From positions 1-48,344 of the IMG/VR virus record IMGVR_UViG_3300031521_001847: a stretch of DNA of 48,344 nt; one strand, given 5' to 3'. The notes beneath the pieces are model-generated. The model did not search any database. It saw only the letters and a list, made by a program, of their open reading frames with translations, and was not told where the DNA came from. Within the stretch, counting starts at the first letter, position 1. The number at the start of each line of letters is the position of its first letter. Below are positions 35,213-42,940 of the stretch, one piece after another. Position numbers and translations under genes: made by a program. Origin of the DNA: a virus.

Positions 35213-35671
35213 ATGGAAGATTTTAAAAAAATAATGGAAGCTGTGGAAAGTCATAAACTTTCAGGAGTAGTACTTATTTATAATAATAAGATATTATTGG
35301 TTCGTCCTAGAAAATTTAGGAGAAAAATGAGAAAATGGTCTATTCCAAAAGGTCATATAGAAGAAAAAATGTCCAAAATGCAAACTGCTTTGAAAGAATT
35401 AAAAGAAGAAACGACAGTAAAGTTAAAAAAAAGACATTTAAAAGGTAGTCCAAAGATAATTATTGATTATTTTAAAGCTGGAGCTAATAAAAAATTAACT
35501 TGCTATATTGTTAGAATAGAAAAGGAAGAAATGAATGTTAGATTATTTAATGATATGATATTAGGTAATTTTTTGAAAGGTGAGACAGTTGAAGCTGGAT
35601 TTTTTTCAAAAGAGGATGCAATAAAGATTATAGAGAGACATCAATTAAGTTTATTAAAATTCTTAGATTAA
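35213..35671 (+). CDS. Nudix hydrolase
   Basis: A 152-residue hydrolase of nucleoside diphosphate derivatives. The Nudix box runs from about residue 45 (WSIPKGHIEEK, then KELKEETTV). The metal-binding KELKEE (REUxEE equivalent) is intact, while the first conserved Glu of the box is Met. PKGHIE is typical of dinucleoside tetraphosphate or capping-type Nudix enzymes. It lies 15 bases after the small CTS-like gene and 3 bases before the endonuclease. Substrate unknown. Confidence 0.8.
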   Translation: MEDFKKIMEAVESHKLSGVVLIYNNKILLVRPRKFRRKMRKWSIPKGHIEEKMSKMQTALKELKEETTVKLKKRHLKGSPKIIIDYFKAGANKKLTCYIVRIEKEEMNVRLFNDMILGNFLKGETVEAGFFSKEDAIKIIERHQLSLLKFLD

Positions 35672-35674
35672 TAT

Positions 35675-36583
35675 ATGGGTAGAAGATTGACATTTGAGCA
35701 GTTTATAGAAAAATCAAACGAAATTCATAATAATAAATATGATTATAGCCTGGTTTGTTATAAAAATAATTTTACTAAGGTAAAAATTATATGTTCAGAG
35801 CATGGAATATTTGAGCAAACCCCATCTAATCATATACATTCAAAACAAGGTTGTCCTAAGTGCTATGGAAATAAAAAAATAACATTAGATGAATTTATAA
35901 AAACTGCGGCTATTATACATGATGATAAATATGATTATAGTTTAGTTGATTATAAAAATAATTTTACAAAAGTAAAAATAATATGCCCAGAACATGGAAT
36001 ATTTGAGCAAAAACCAAATGGACATTTAATACAAAAAAGTGGATGTTTAAAATGTTCAGGAAAAAACACAAAAACAACAGAAGAATTTATTTCATTTGCT
36101 AAGAGTGTTCATGTTGATTTATATGATTATAGTTTAGTTGATTATGTTTCAGGTAATATAAAAGTTAAAATCATATGTAAAAAACATGGCATTTTTGAAC
36201 AAAAACCAGATATACATACAAATAGAAGACATGGGTGTCCAAAATGTAGAAAAAGTAAAGGTGAACTTCAGATAATTAAAACATTAAATGAAAATAAAAT
36301 TTTATTTGTACAACAAAAAGAATTTGAAGATTGTAAGGATAAAAATGCGTTATATTATGATTTTTATTTACCAGATCATAATTTATGTATTGAATATGAT
36401 GGTTTACAACATTTTGAACCAATTGAGTTTTGGGGTGGTGTTGAAAATTTAGAATATATACAAAAACACGATCAAATTAAAACTGATTTTTGTGTAGATA
36501 ATGATATTAAATTGATTAGAATTAAATATAATAGAAAATTAAAAGATTCTGATATTTTAGAAAAAATATATTGTTATGATTAA
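35675..36583 (+). CDS. EDxHD (VSR-like) homing endonuclease with three zinc-finger repeats
   Basis: A 302-residue enzyme. Three tandem repeats of about 63 residues each contain KYDYSLVDYKNN or a variant, KVKIIC, HGIFEQ and CPKC-type pairs; they likely read DNA. The C-terminal PD-(D/E)xK-like domain has YYDFYLPDHNLCIEYDGLQH, the motif of the I-Bth0305I/EDxHD homing family. A related copy lies at 46261-47211 on the other strand. It overlaps the following HAD gene by 8 bases, so it sits compactly in the operon. Confidence 0.85.
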   Translation: MGRRLTFEQFIEKSNEIHNNKYDYSLVCYKNNFTKVKIICSEHGIFEQTPSNHIHSKQGCPKCYGNKKITLDEFIKTAAIIHDDKYDYSLVDYKNNFTKVKIICPEHGIFEQKPNGHLIQKSGCLKCSGKNTKTTEEFISFAKSVHVDLYDYSLVDYVSGNIKVKIICKKHGIFEQKPDIHTNRRHGCPKCRKSKGELQIIKTLNENKILFVQQKEFEDCKDKNALYYDFYLPDHNLCIEYDGLQHFEPIEFWGGVENLEYIQKHDQIKTDFCVDNDIKLIRIKYNRKLKDSDILEKIYCYD

Positions 36584-37460
36584 TAAAGAGTTAGCGATGT
36601 TCGATCTGGACAACACTTTATGGTACATAAAGAGTGATATATGGATTATTGATAAAAATAAACCAGGAGTTCCAATTTTAAAAATATCTCAAATAGAATT
36701 TGCATTGATTAAAAGTGGTATTTATGTTAAAGATGATATTTTGATTGAATATAATAATGAAAAGTTTTATATTTCTAAAGATATAATGGAGCGTATATTA
36801 AGAAAGAATAAAAATATTAGATTTGGTAATTTAGGAATTTCGTATAGTGAATTTTTTGATGATGATATTTTAAATAAAAAAGATGTTCAATTATTACTTA
36901 ATAATGTTAAGCATTTAATAGGAAAAAATATAGAAATTGGTCTTTTGACCGCTAGAAGTGATAGGAAAAAACATGCGCCTTTACTTAATAAGTTAAGAGT
37001 TAAATTAAAAGAGTATGGTTTGGAGATAGATAAAATATATTTTGTCTCTGAATCTATTAGAATAACTGGTCATCAAGATAGAGTGTTTTATGATAAAAAT
37101 AAAGTTCTTTTAAGTCATTTAGTTGGGTTGAGTGTTGATAATGATAGATTTATGCCAGTTAAAATGGATGCTTATGATAAAATTTATTTTTATGATGATG
37201 TTAAATCTAATACAGCAAATCTTAACAATTTACAGGATTATTTTGATTATTTAGTTAGAAATAGTGATAGTGAGTGTGTTGAATTTATAAATAATAGACT
37301 TGATAATACTGAATTAATTTTAGTTAATAATCTTATAACTAATAATGAAATAAATCCATTTGAGACTAATGTAATTAAATTGATGACACCAGTTAAATAT
37401 CCAATAAAAGTTCAGGATAAAAAACTTACAGTGAAGTTTGAAAATTTTAGAAAATATTAA
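36576..37460 (+). CDS. HAD-superfamily hydrolase
   Basis: A 294-residue phosphatase-like protein. Motif I is FDLDNTLW (Asp10, Asp12), motif II is GLLTARSDRKKH, and motif IV is YFYDDVKSN. The insert between motifs I and II is large (about 110 residues). This arrangement is also seen in phage HAD proteins tied to nucleic-acid repair. Substrate not visible. It overlaps the endonuclease upstream by 8 bases, and it converges with the membrane-helix virion gene on the opposite strand, overlapping its end by 4 bases. Confidence 0.75.
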   Translation: MINKELAMFDLDNTLWYIKSDIWIIDKNKPGVPILKISQIEFALIKSGIYVKDDILIEYNNEKFYISKDIMERILRKNKNIRFGNLGISYSEFFDDDILNKKDVQLLLNNVKHLIGKNIEIGLLTARSDRKKHAPLLNKLRVKLKEYGLEIDKIYFVSESIRITGHQDRVFYDKNKVLLSHLVGLSVDNDRFMPVKMDAYDKIYFYDDVKSNTANLNNLQDYFDYLVRNSDSECVEFINNRLDNTELILVNNLITNNEINPFETNVIKLMTPVKYPIKVQDKKLTVKFENFRKY

Positions 37461-38812
37461 GTTCTAAAAACTTTAACTGATGATGTTTTTATTGTTCCTT
37501 TTCCGTCCGTTACTTTACATGTGTATGTTGCTGATGGTACTATTGAATTAAATGAATTAATAACATATGGAATATTTGGCGTTATTACTCTATATCCATC
37601 ATCATCCCCATCTAAATTAGTTCTTGGTATTATATTTCCATTTATATCTGTCCATTCATATTTAAATTGATAATCACTACCAGATGCATCAACTGATAAT
37701 GTGACTTCATCACCTTTTGAAATTTTTGATGGCTCTGCTTTAGCTTTTATCGTTAATCCAATACTATTCATTTTATTTGTTGATTTACTTAATGATGATG
37801 TTACTTTATTTAATAATCCTATTAGTATAGTAAGTGATGCTAAAATTGTAATAAAAATTGCAAATATTGTATTAATTTGTGATATAACTGATTGTGATTC
37901 TTTAGGTAATAATAATCCAATAGTATCTATTATTGCTAATAGAGGTAATATTTCTGCTGTTTTTTGTTGTAAATTTCTTATGACTGTCATCATTGTTTGT
38001 GTCGCTGTCATAGCAGTTGGTATTCCTGATCCAAATGGTAAAATAACTGCTGATGAAACTAATGCTGCTAATGATATTGTTATTGTTAATGTTGCTGCTG
38101 GTATCGCGATTGTAAATTCTCCTAATTTAATACCTAATTGTATTAAATCGTTTTCTAAGTCTTTTATTTGTTTGTCTATTTTTTTCCATATAGGATGATT
38201 TTCATTAATTGGTGGTTGATAATCATCATCTCCTGGTTGTGAGATACACGCTGGATCTAATTTATCATTATCATATAATTTATTATTTTTATAATAAATT
38301 TTACCATAAACACATAATTGAGCATCTTCTTCTGATATTGGAGGATTATATGATGCACCTTGTAGTATTATCATTTTTTTAGCTATTTGTCTTTGAGTTA
38401 ATAAATTTGGCTTAATAGATTTATCCCAAATATTTTTTGGCATAGTAGATATTGGTGGTAATCCAATACTTTGTACTGTTGTTATTTTATTTTGCAAATT
38501 ATCTATAGATTTTGTTAATTCAGATGTTGATGCAGTATTAAATGTTGAGCCACTATTAGATGTGACAACTGAATTAACTGATTGTGTTGCCGTTATTGTT
38601 GGTGCGGTTTGATCTATTTTATGCCTTAACGTCATTTGATTAATATTTGTGTACTCTGATAATAAGTCTGTAAGTGTTTGTGCTATTGCTGTATTTATAT
38701 TATCTTCAGTATCTGAATAGATTTGATTTTCATTTCCATTTGGTTGAATTTCATATACCGTTATTTCAGTTTTATTTTTACTTATTATAAAAATATCATA
38801 TACATATGTCAT
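37457..38812 (-). CDS. Predicted virion protein with hydrophobic helices and C-terminal PKD/Ig-like domain
   Basis: A 451-residue protein. The N-terminal 130 residues are polar and Thr/Ser/Asn-rich. Three long hydrophobic segments lie between about 235 and 350 (IPAATLTITISLAALVSSAV, EILPLLAIIDTIGLLL, IFAIFITILASLTILIGLL). The last 95 residues form a PKD/Ig-like domain (GDEVTLSVDASGSDYQFKYE, then ATYTCKVTDGKG). No signal peptide is seen. Membrane-inserting helices with an Ig domain suggest a virion protein that enters the host envelope or a pore-like protein. A late-type TATATATAAA motif is 18 bases upstream. Confidence 0.6.
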   Translation of the reverse strand: MTYVYDIFIISKNKTEITVYEIQPNGNENQIYSDTEDNINTAIAQTLTDLLSEYTNINQMTLRHKIDQTAPTITATQSVNSVVTSNSGSTFNTASTSELTKSIDNLQNKITTVQSIGLPPISTMPKNIWDKSIKPNLLTQRQIAKKMIILQGASYNPPISEEDAQLCVYGKIYYKNNKLYDNDKLDPACISQPGDDDYQPPINENHPIWKKIDKQIKDLENDLIQLGIKLGEFTIAIPAATLTITISLAALVSSAVILPFGSGIPTAMTATQTMMTVIRNLQQKTAEILPLLAIIDTIGLLLPKESQSVISQINTIFAIFITILASLTILIGLLNKVTSSLSKSTNKMNSIGLTIKAKAEPSKISKGDEVTLSVDASGSDYQFKYEWTDINGNIIPRTNLDGDDDGYRVITPNIPYVINSFNSIVPSATYTCKVTDGKGTIKTSSVKVFRT

Positions 38813-38830
38813 AAAAAATATTTTATTTTA

Positions 38831-38840
38831 TTTATATATA
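38831..38840 (-). promoter_or_regulatory. Candidate late promoter element (TATATATAAA)
   Basis: Minus-strand TATATATAAATAAAA, 18 bases before the start of the 451-residue gene. It is the same motif and spacing as before other virion genes, and is divergent from the plus-strand element at 38879. Confidence 0.5.
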
Positions 38841-38878
38841 AAAAAAGGTCATTCTTAAAAATGATTTTCAAATTTTAA

Positions 38879-38888
38879 TATATAAATA
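38879..38888 (+). promoter_or_regulatory. Candidate late promoter element (TATATAAATA)
   Basis: Plus-strand TTAATATATAAATAAAA, 17 bases before the ATG at 38906, facing away from the minus-strand copy 40 bases upstream. Confidence 0.5.
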
Positions 38889-38905
38889 AAAAATAAAGGA
38901 TAGAT

Positions 38906-40078
38906 ATGAAAAACTTATATTCAAAAAATGAATTTTTGACTATTCACAAAGATGGTGAGATATTAAACGAAAATTTTATTGGTAAAATGTTCAAAGGATT
39001 ATTGAATAGTGTAATAAAACTTGCTAATAAAGTCAAAGGTTCTAAAGAAATAAATGCTGTTTATGATAAGTATAAAAAAAATATAGATACGACATTTGCA
39101 AAAGTTGCAAATGTCGGTGCTGCTGAAACTGTATCTAATGTTGCGCCAAGTACGCCGATAACTACTCCTGCATCTGGCACAACACAAAATTCTAGTTTTA
39201 ATTTTGTTGGTAATAAATTAAATGAAGCTACAGCAACAGCAAATCCTGCAACAACACCACCAGTTGAAACAGCAGATCAAAAAAAGCAAAATACTACAGA
39301 GCAAAAAAATCTTGTAAATTTAACGCCAGAGAAAATTGCAAAAGTTGCAAAATTAACTGAGGACCAAATAGAGAAATTAAGAACTCAATTTAATGGTGAA
39401 ATAGATGCAATTGTAAAAAGATTGTCAAAAAATCCTGATTATTCATCAGATAAATTGACTGCATATTCAACTGTTATGAAAAATCAATTTAATACATATG
39501 TATTTGATCAATGGTGGGGAATTTATCAAAAAGCTGGCGATCAGAAGAAATTGACTGAACTTACAAAAACAAAAAAAGAAAATGAATTGAAATTTAAACA
39601 AGCTGTTGATGCGTTAAATACAAAATTGGGTGAAAAATCTACACAAGTAACAGTAACATCTGGCACTAAATATAAATATGATAGTACAACACAAGGAAAA
39701 GAAATTGAAGTGACAGTTTTAGGTAAAGCAATAGGTCAAGATGAAAATGGTGCTCCTGATACTACAAAACCAGAGCATAAAGGTATGTGGAAAGTTAAAA
39801 GTGATAAGGGTGAATTTTGGGTAGCGCCATCTGCTCTTAAAGCTGAAGTAAAAACTCCAGTTGCTGGAACGACTGTTTCGGCTATTAAGAAAGAAGATAT
39901 TAAAGCTAATAATACATATTCGTTTAAAAATAAAGAAGGTAAAGCTGTTATTGCTACAGTTAAAGCTAATAAAGATGGAAAAGTTGTTAGTGATGACGGA
40001 AAACTAGTTTTTGTAACTACTGTTGCTAAACCTGGCGTTCATCCTATTGGTATTAATATATTAAATCCGATAAAATAA
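38906..40078 (+). CDS. Putative internal virion protein with capsid-targeting-like N-terminus
   Basis: A 390-residue protein starting MKNLYSKNEFLT with a possible head-protease site (Leu-Asn-Glu) at residues 20-22. A basic helix follows (KMFKGLLNSVIKLANKVKG), then Pro/Thr/Ala-rich linkers around 75-125 and a helical core. The C-terminal part has two small beta domains (SGTKYKYDSTTQGKEIEVTV; NNTYSFKNKEGKAVIATV). Length and make-up fit a DNA-packaged or core protein. It leads a short operon with the next two genes. Confidence 0.6.
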   Translation: MKNLYSKNEFLTIHKDGEILNENFIGKMFKGLLNSVIKLANKVKGSKEINAVYDKYKKNIDTTFAKVANVGAAETVSNVAPSTPITTPASGTTQNSSFNFVGNKLNEATATANPATTPPVETADQKKQNTTEQKNLVNLTPEKIAKVAKLTEDQIEKLRTQFNGEIDAIVKRLSKNPDYSSDKLTAYSTVMKNQFNTYVFDQWWGIYQKAGDQKKLTELTKTKKENELKFKQAVDALNTKLGEKSTQVTVTSGTKYKYDSTTQGKEIEVTVLGKAIGQDENGAPDTTKPEHKGMWKVKSDKGEFWVAPSALKAEVKTPVAGTTVSAIKKEDIKANNTYSFKNKEGKAVIATVKANKDGKVVSDDGKLVFVTTVAKPGVHPIGINILNPIK

Positions 40079-40083
40079 TTTTT

Positions 40084-40956
40084 ATGAATAATTTAACATC
40101 ATATAATGAATTTTTAACAGAAGGAACAATATCTTCTTCAGTATCCACTTTTTTGAAAGCTCAATATAATAATATATTTAATAATCCAAATCAAAATTTA
40201 AATAATTTATTTACTGATTTTACAAAAAAAGTAGATACTGAGAAAAATGTTGCAAATTTATATGAAAGATATATTAGATCTAGTCAAACTACAATGCAAA
40301 ATGAAATAAATAGTGCGGAAACTATTGATGTAGTTAATAAATTATTATCAGATGAAATAAAATATTTTTATTTTTCTCTTAAACCTATTGTTAATAAACT
40401 TCAGAATGCTGAATTTACAATGGAAAAAATATTTGAAAGATCAAAAGATAAAAGATTAATGAAATTAATGAGTTATCCAGAAGATCAATTTGCAAATTCT
40501 ATACAAGAATATATAAATTTAATTTTACCAGAAATTAAAAAATCTGCAGGATTAGATAGCCCTCAAACAACTACACAAGCAGTTCCACAGCAATCTACAC
40601 CTCAAACAACAACAGAAGGTATAATGTATAATATTTATAAGATATTAGAAGCTGATGCTCCGAATCAAGCAACTACAATTAATACCGCTGCTGATTTGTT
40701 AAGTTATAAAAAAAGTGCAATTCAATGGGTTAACATGTCATTATTTGAGTTATTAAAGTCTAAATTTCAATTATTAAATCAATTAGGTGCCAGCACAAGC
40801 AATAGTGTTGATCAACTCTCAAAACAGATGAAAGGCACAAACAATGATAATGCTAAGAAAATGATTCTTAATAAAATTATGAATATGAATAAAGAAGAAT
40901 TACAAAACTTGGCAACATCAATAGGATTAAAAACAGAAGAATTAGGTCAATTGTAA
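40084..40956 (+). CDS. Putative internal virion protein with capsid-targeting-like N-terminus
   Basis: A 290-residue, mostly helical protein starting MNNLTSYNEFLTEG, with a perfect hydrophobic-x-Glu site (Leu-Thr-Glu, 11-13) for a T4-like head protease. A Gln/Thr/Pro-rich linker lies at about 160-178. It follows the previous gene by 5 bases. No enzyme motif seen. Confidence 0.6.
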   Translation: MNNLTSYNEFLTEGTISSSVSTFLKAQYNNIFNNPNQNLNNLFTDFTKKVDTEKNVANLYERYIRSSQTTMQNEINSAETIDVVNKLLSDEIKYFYFSLKPIVNKLQNAEFTMEKIFERSKDKRLMKLMSYPEDQFANSIQEYINLILPEIKKSAGLDSPQTTTQAVPQQSTPQTTTEGIMYNIYKILEADAPNQATTINTAADLLSYKKSAIQWVNMSLFELLKSKFQLLNQLGASTSNSVDQLSKQMKGTNNDNAKKMILNKIMNMNKEELQNLATSIGLKTEELGQL

Positions 40957-40969
40957 AAATTATAAAAAC

Positions 40970-41341
40970 ATGGAAATACAAAAATTTGAAGCATATACGT
41001 ATAAAGGACCAACTTTGTTAAAATTAACAAGAAAAGAGGTTATTGAACAACTTATAGATAATCTAACTAATGGTAATTTTGGTGGTTATGAATGTAATGG
41101 CTCGTCTTATAATATAAATGAAGAGTGGGTGATGTTATATCTTGATAAAATAGTTGATGGTAAGAGTGTTGATTATAAAGCATTAAAACTAGATTTTTCG
41201 GATATGGGCATAGAGATTGGAAAAACTACTTGGGATGACAAAACTGAAGAAGATGGATTTATACCAGAAATAAATTTAGACACAGATTCTATTAAAAAAA
41301 TGAAATCATATAAAACCACTTTGAATAAATTTAATATTTAA
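40970..41341 (+). CDS. Hypothetical protein
   Basis: A 123-residue protein, not recognised. It follows the two putative internal proteins by 13 bases. The fold looks alpha/beta with an acidic second half (DDKTEEDGFIPEINLDTDS). No signal peptide or TM helix. Confidence 0.55.
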   Translation: MEIQKFEAYTYKGPTLLKLTRKEVIEQLIDNLTNGNFGGYECNGSSYNINEEWVMLYLDKIVDGKSVDYKALKLDFSDMGIEIGKTTWDDKTEEDGFIPEINLDTDSIKKMKSYKTTLNKFNI

Positions 41342-41365
41342 AATTTTTTATTTCAATTTTATTAT

Positions 41366-41373
41366 TATCTTTG
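41366..41373 (+). promoter_or_regulatory. Host-type promoter -7 element (TATCTTTG)
   Basis: An exact TAnnTTTG match 20 bases before the small basic ORF at 41394. The -33 region is T-rich without TTG. Confidence 0.5.
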
Positions 41374-41393
41374 TATTTAAATCAAATTAACCA

Positions 41394-41540
41394 ATGAGTC
41401 TTAAAATAGAACAAATAGAACATCTTAATGGTCGTAAATCACATTCTCGTAAAGAATGGAAAAGACAACGTAATCGTAAGATTCGTAGAGTTAAACAAGA
41501 TGATGTTCCTCATATAAAATATAATGGCTGGGAATATTAA
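41394..41540 (+). CDS. Small basic protein
   Basis: A 48-residue ORF (MSLKIEQIEHLNGRKSHSRK...). It is strongly Arg/Lys-rich in the middle (WKRQRNRKIRRVKQ), which suggests RNA or DNA binding. CGT codons for Arg are more frequent than in neighbours. A host-type -7 element precedes it, so it is probably early. Function unknown. Confidence 0.55.
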   Translation: MSLKIEQIEHLNGRKSHSRKEWKRQRNRKIRRVKQDDVPHIKYNGWEY

Positions 41541-41556
41541 AAATTAATATATTAAA

Positions 41557-41805
41557 ATGAAAATATCAAATTTTAAATCTTTTTTTAAGAAAAAATTTAA
41601 TGTTGAAAATTTTAATGATTGGTTCAAAACTATTTATTCTGGATATACAGGATATCCTGGTGCGCCTGGAATATTTTTAAGAACTGATAAACTTGGTAAT
41701 AATATGATTGAAGATTGGTTCAAATATTTAAATGTTGAATATTCATATGAAGATACTATGAAAATGAACGAATTAGTTAGATTAAATTGGAGATCCCAAT
41801 ATTAA
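41557..41805 (+). CDS. Hypothetical protein
   Basis: An 82-residue protein (MKISNFKSFFKKKF) with a basic-aromatic start and a short GYTGYPGAPG turn-rich segment. Not recognised. It lies in a run of small genes, with TTAATATATTAAA directly before the ATG. Confidence 0.5.
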   Translation: MKISNFKSFFKKKFNVENFNDWFKTIYSGYTGYPGAPGIFLRTDKLGNNMIEDWFKYLNVEYSYEDTMKMNELVRLNWRSQY

Positions 41806-41829
41806 AAGTAATATAAAAATAAAAAATAA

Positions 41830-42039
41830 ATGATTAAAAAAGGAGACTACGTTGTAGTTGATCTTGATGAATTTGACAAAGTAAAAGAATTTGGAAATTA
41901 TAACGAGATTATTGAAAGAACAAAAAATGGAATGACAGCAGTTGTTATATCATACAATTATAAAAGATGGTATACAACTATAAAATTTGAGGATGGATTT
42001 TTGTGTGGAATTTACGAATCAGCTTTAAAAATAATATAA
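41830..42039 (+). CDS. Hypothetical small beta protein
   Basis: A 69-residue protein (KKGDYVVVDLDEFD...) with the look of a small SH3/KOW-like beta barrel (GDYVVV, AVVISYNYK, TIKFEDG). It is followed after 3 bases by the next gene. Unknown role. Confidence 0.5.
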   Translation: MIKKGDYVVVDLDEFDKVKEFGNYNEIIERTKNGMTAVVISYNYKRWYTTIKFEDGFLCGIYESALKII

Positions 42040-42042
42040 TTT

Positions 42043-42306
42043 ATGAAAAGAGGAATATTTATACTAGAAACTTGTGACGAAGGATCATTTGGTCTTTTAT
42101 ATGATTATGATTTGTTGCCAGTACCTGTTATGTCTGTTGTTAATATTGCTTTGAGTGATGATGATCAAAGTGTAGAGTGTGACATCTATGAACAAGGTTT
42201 ACAATTTTTAATGGAATATGAAAGAAAAAATAAATTAGATTTAAAAATTAAAAAAGGTGAGGTTATTGAATATATTGGTGATGTGCAACTTTATCACAAT
42301 AATTAA
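42043..42306 (+). CDS. Hypothetical protein
   Basis: An 87-residue acidic protein, not recognised. It starts 3 bases after the preceding stop. It is the last protein gene before the tRNA operon promoter region. The A-run/T-run pair at 42344-42361 after it may act as a weak terminator. Confidence 0.5.
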   Translation: MKRGIFILETCDEGSFGLLYDYDLLPVPVMSVVNIALSDDDQSVECDIYEQGLQFLMEYERKNKLDLKIKKGEVIEYIGDVQLYHNN

Positions 42307-42403
42307 TAAACTTTTTAAGTTATTCATTATATACTAAAAACAGAAAAAAACGACTTTTTTTAATAAATATATAAAATATATTTTTTTATTCGGAAAAAGT
42401 CTT

Positions 42404-42411
42404 TATCTTTG
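42404..42411 (+). promoter_or_regulatory. Host-type promoter -7 element (TATCTTTG) for the tRNA operon
   Basis: TATCTTTG matches TAnnTTTG and lies 48 bases before the Thr-rich leader ORF and 225 bases before the first tRNA. The -33 area is T-rich. It implies transcription of the tRNA array by unmodified host polymerase. Confidence 0.65.
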
Positions 42412-42459
42412 TAGAGAAATTAAGAAATAATAAAACAAAATAAGAAATAAATAGAAATA

Positions 42460-42561
42460 ATGAAAAATTTTAGGACAAATACAGCGACAGTGGCAACGAC
42501 AACTGCTCCCGTAGGAGGCAGACCAGTCAGACTACGCTCGGATGTATTATACCTAATCTAA
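42460..42561 (+). CDS. Thr-rich leader peptide of the tRNA operon attenuator
   Basis: A 33-codon ORF with six Thr codons between positions 6 and 15 (RTNTATVATTTAP) and a C-terminal RPVRLRSDVLYLI. Its GC content is far above the surrounding DNA. The stop codon (42559-42561) lies in the left arm of a hairpin (42554-42574). The codons for Leu-Arg-Ser-Asp contain CTCGGAT (42537-42543), which can pair with the 5' arm of the terminator at 42585-42620. This is the layout of amino-acid biosynthesis leader peptides. Stalling at Thr codons would leave CTCGGAT free. The peptide itself probably has no other function. Confidence 0.75.
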   Translation: MKNFRTNTATVATTTAPVGGRPVRLRSDVLYLI

Positions 42562-42596
42562 ATAATATAGATTAACTAGAATATAAAAAATCCGAG
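42537..42596 (+). promoter_or_regulatory. Antiterminator pairing of the attenuator
   Basis: CTCGGAT (42537-42543) is fully complementary to ATCCGAG (42590-42596), which is the 5' arm of the terminator. Between them a 7-bp hairpin, TAATCTA/TAGATTA (42554-42560 with 42568-42574), brings the two together. Formation of this structure excludes the terminator. Confidence 0.7.
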
Positions 42597-42620
42597 AGTT
42601 TCAAAATTTTCGGATTTTTT
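42585..42620 (+). terminator. Attenuator terminator before the tRNA array
   Basis: 11-bp stem (A6-TCCGA with TCGGA-T6) and a T tract, located between the leader ORF stop and tRNA-Pro at 42637. Its position inside the transcript, upstream of all tRNAs, makes it conditional rather than final. Confidence 0.85.
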
Positions 42621-42636
42621 TGTTTAATAAAAAAAA

Positions 42637-42709
42637 CGGGTATGAGGTGTAACTTGGTTGCATCCAAAATTTGGGATTTTGGGGAGACGTTCAAATCGTA
42701 CATACCCGA
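42637..42709 (+). tRNA. tRNA-Pro (UGG)
   Basis: CGGGTAT/ATACCCG acceptor, D arm with TTGG, anticodon stem CAAAA/TTTTG with loop TTTGGGA (anticodon TGG), and T loop TTCAAAT. The T stem is weak (three pairs). CCA is not encoded. Confidence 0.85.
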
Positions 42710-42726
42710 CGAGTAGGAGACTGTTA

Positions 42727-42765
42727 GAATTTCATAGTACCGATAGAGAGGAAGCGTAGAAATTC
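42727..42765 (+). repeat. Inverted repeat between tRNAs
   Basis: GAATTTC (42727-42733) pairs with GAAATTC (42759-42765) around a 25-base purine-rich loop. It lies in the spacer between tRNA-Pro and the next tRNA-like gene; possibly a processing signal or a degraded tRNA. Confidence 0.35.
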
Positions 42766-42771
42766 ATTTAT

Positions 42772-42846
42772 CTGGGTGTATTGCAGATGGTTATACTACG
42801 GTGTTCTGGAAACATCGGTCCGTGGGTTCGAATCCCACCACTCAGA
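42772..42846 (+). tRNA. tRNA-like gene, anticodon uncertain (UGG by position; CUG also in loop)
   Basis: Acceptor CTGGGTG/CACTCAG (one G-U), T arm GTGGG-TTCGAAT-CCCAC and D loop with GATGGTT are clear. The anticodon arm GGTGT-TCTGGAA-ACATC places TGG at 34-36 but with C at 33. A 9-base loop with stem CGGTG/CATCG is the alternative. Identity Pro or Gln cannot be settled by eye. Confidence 0.6.
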
Positions 42847-42940
42847 CAGCAGCATATTAGACAGTTGAATATGTGTATCGAAACTGTGAAAAGTTTTAGT
42901 TAATCGACTGCGACAGGTGTGGATAGACACACATTATATT

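Noticed and set aside
35675-36250. CRISPR-like or DNA-level tandem repeat
   Set aside because: The periodicity comes from three protein zinc-finger repeats in the endonuclease, not from a CRISPR array; none was seen in the window.
37701-38198. 165-codon plus-strand ORF opposite the membrane-helix virion gene
   Set aside because: Antisense of hydrophobic segments gives a hydrophobic open frame; no start signal, and the minus-strand gene has recognisable domains.
42850-42935. Possible extra tRNA between 42846 and 42941
   Set aside because: ATGTGT/ACACAT and AAACT/AGTTT stems exist, but there is no T-loop consensus and the loop sizes do not fit.
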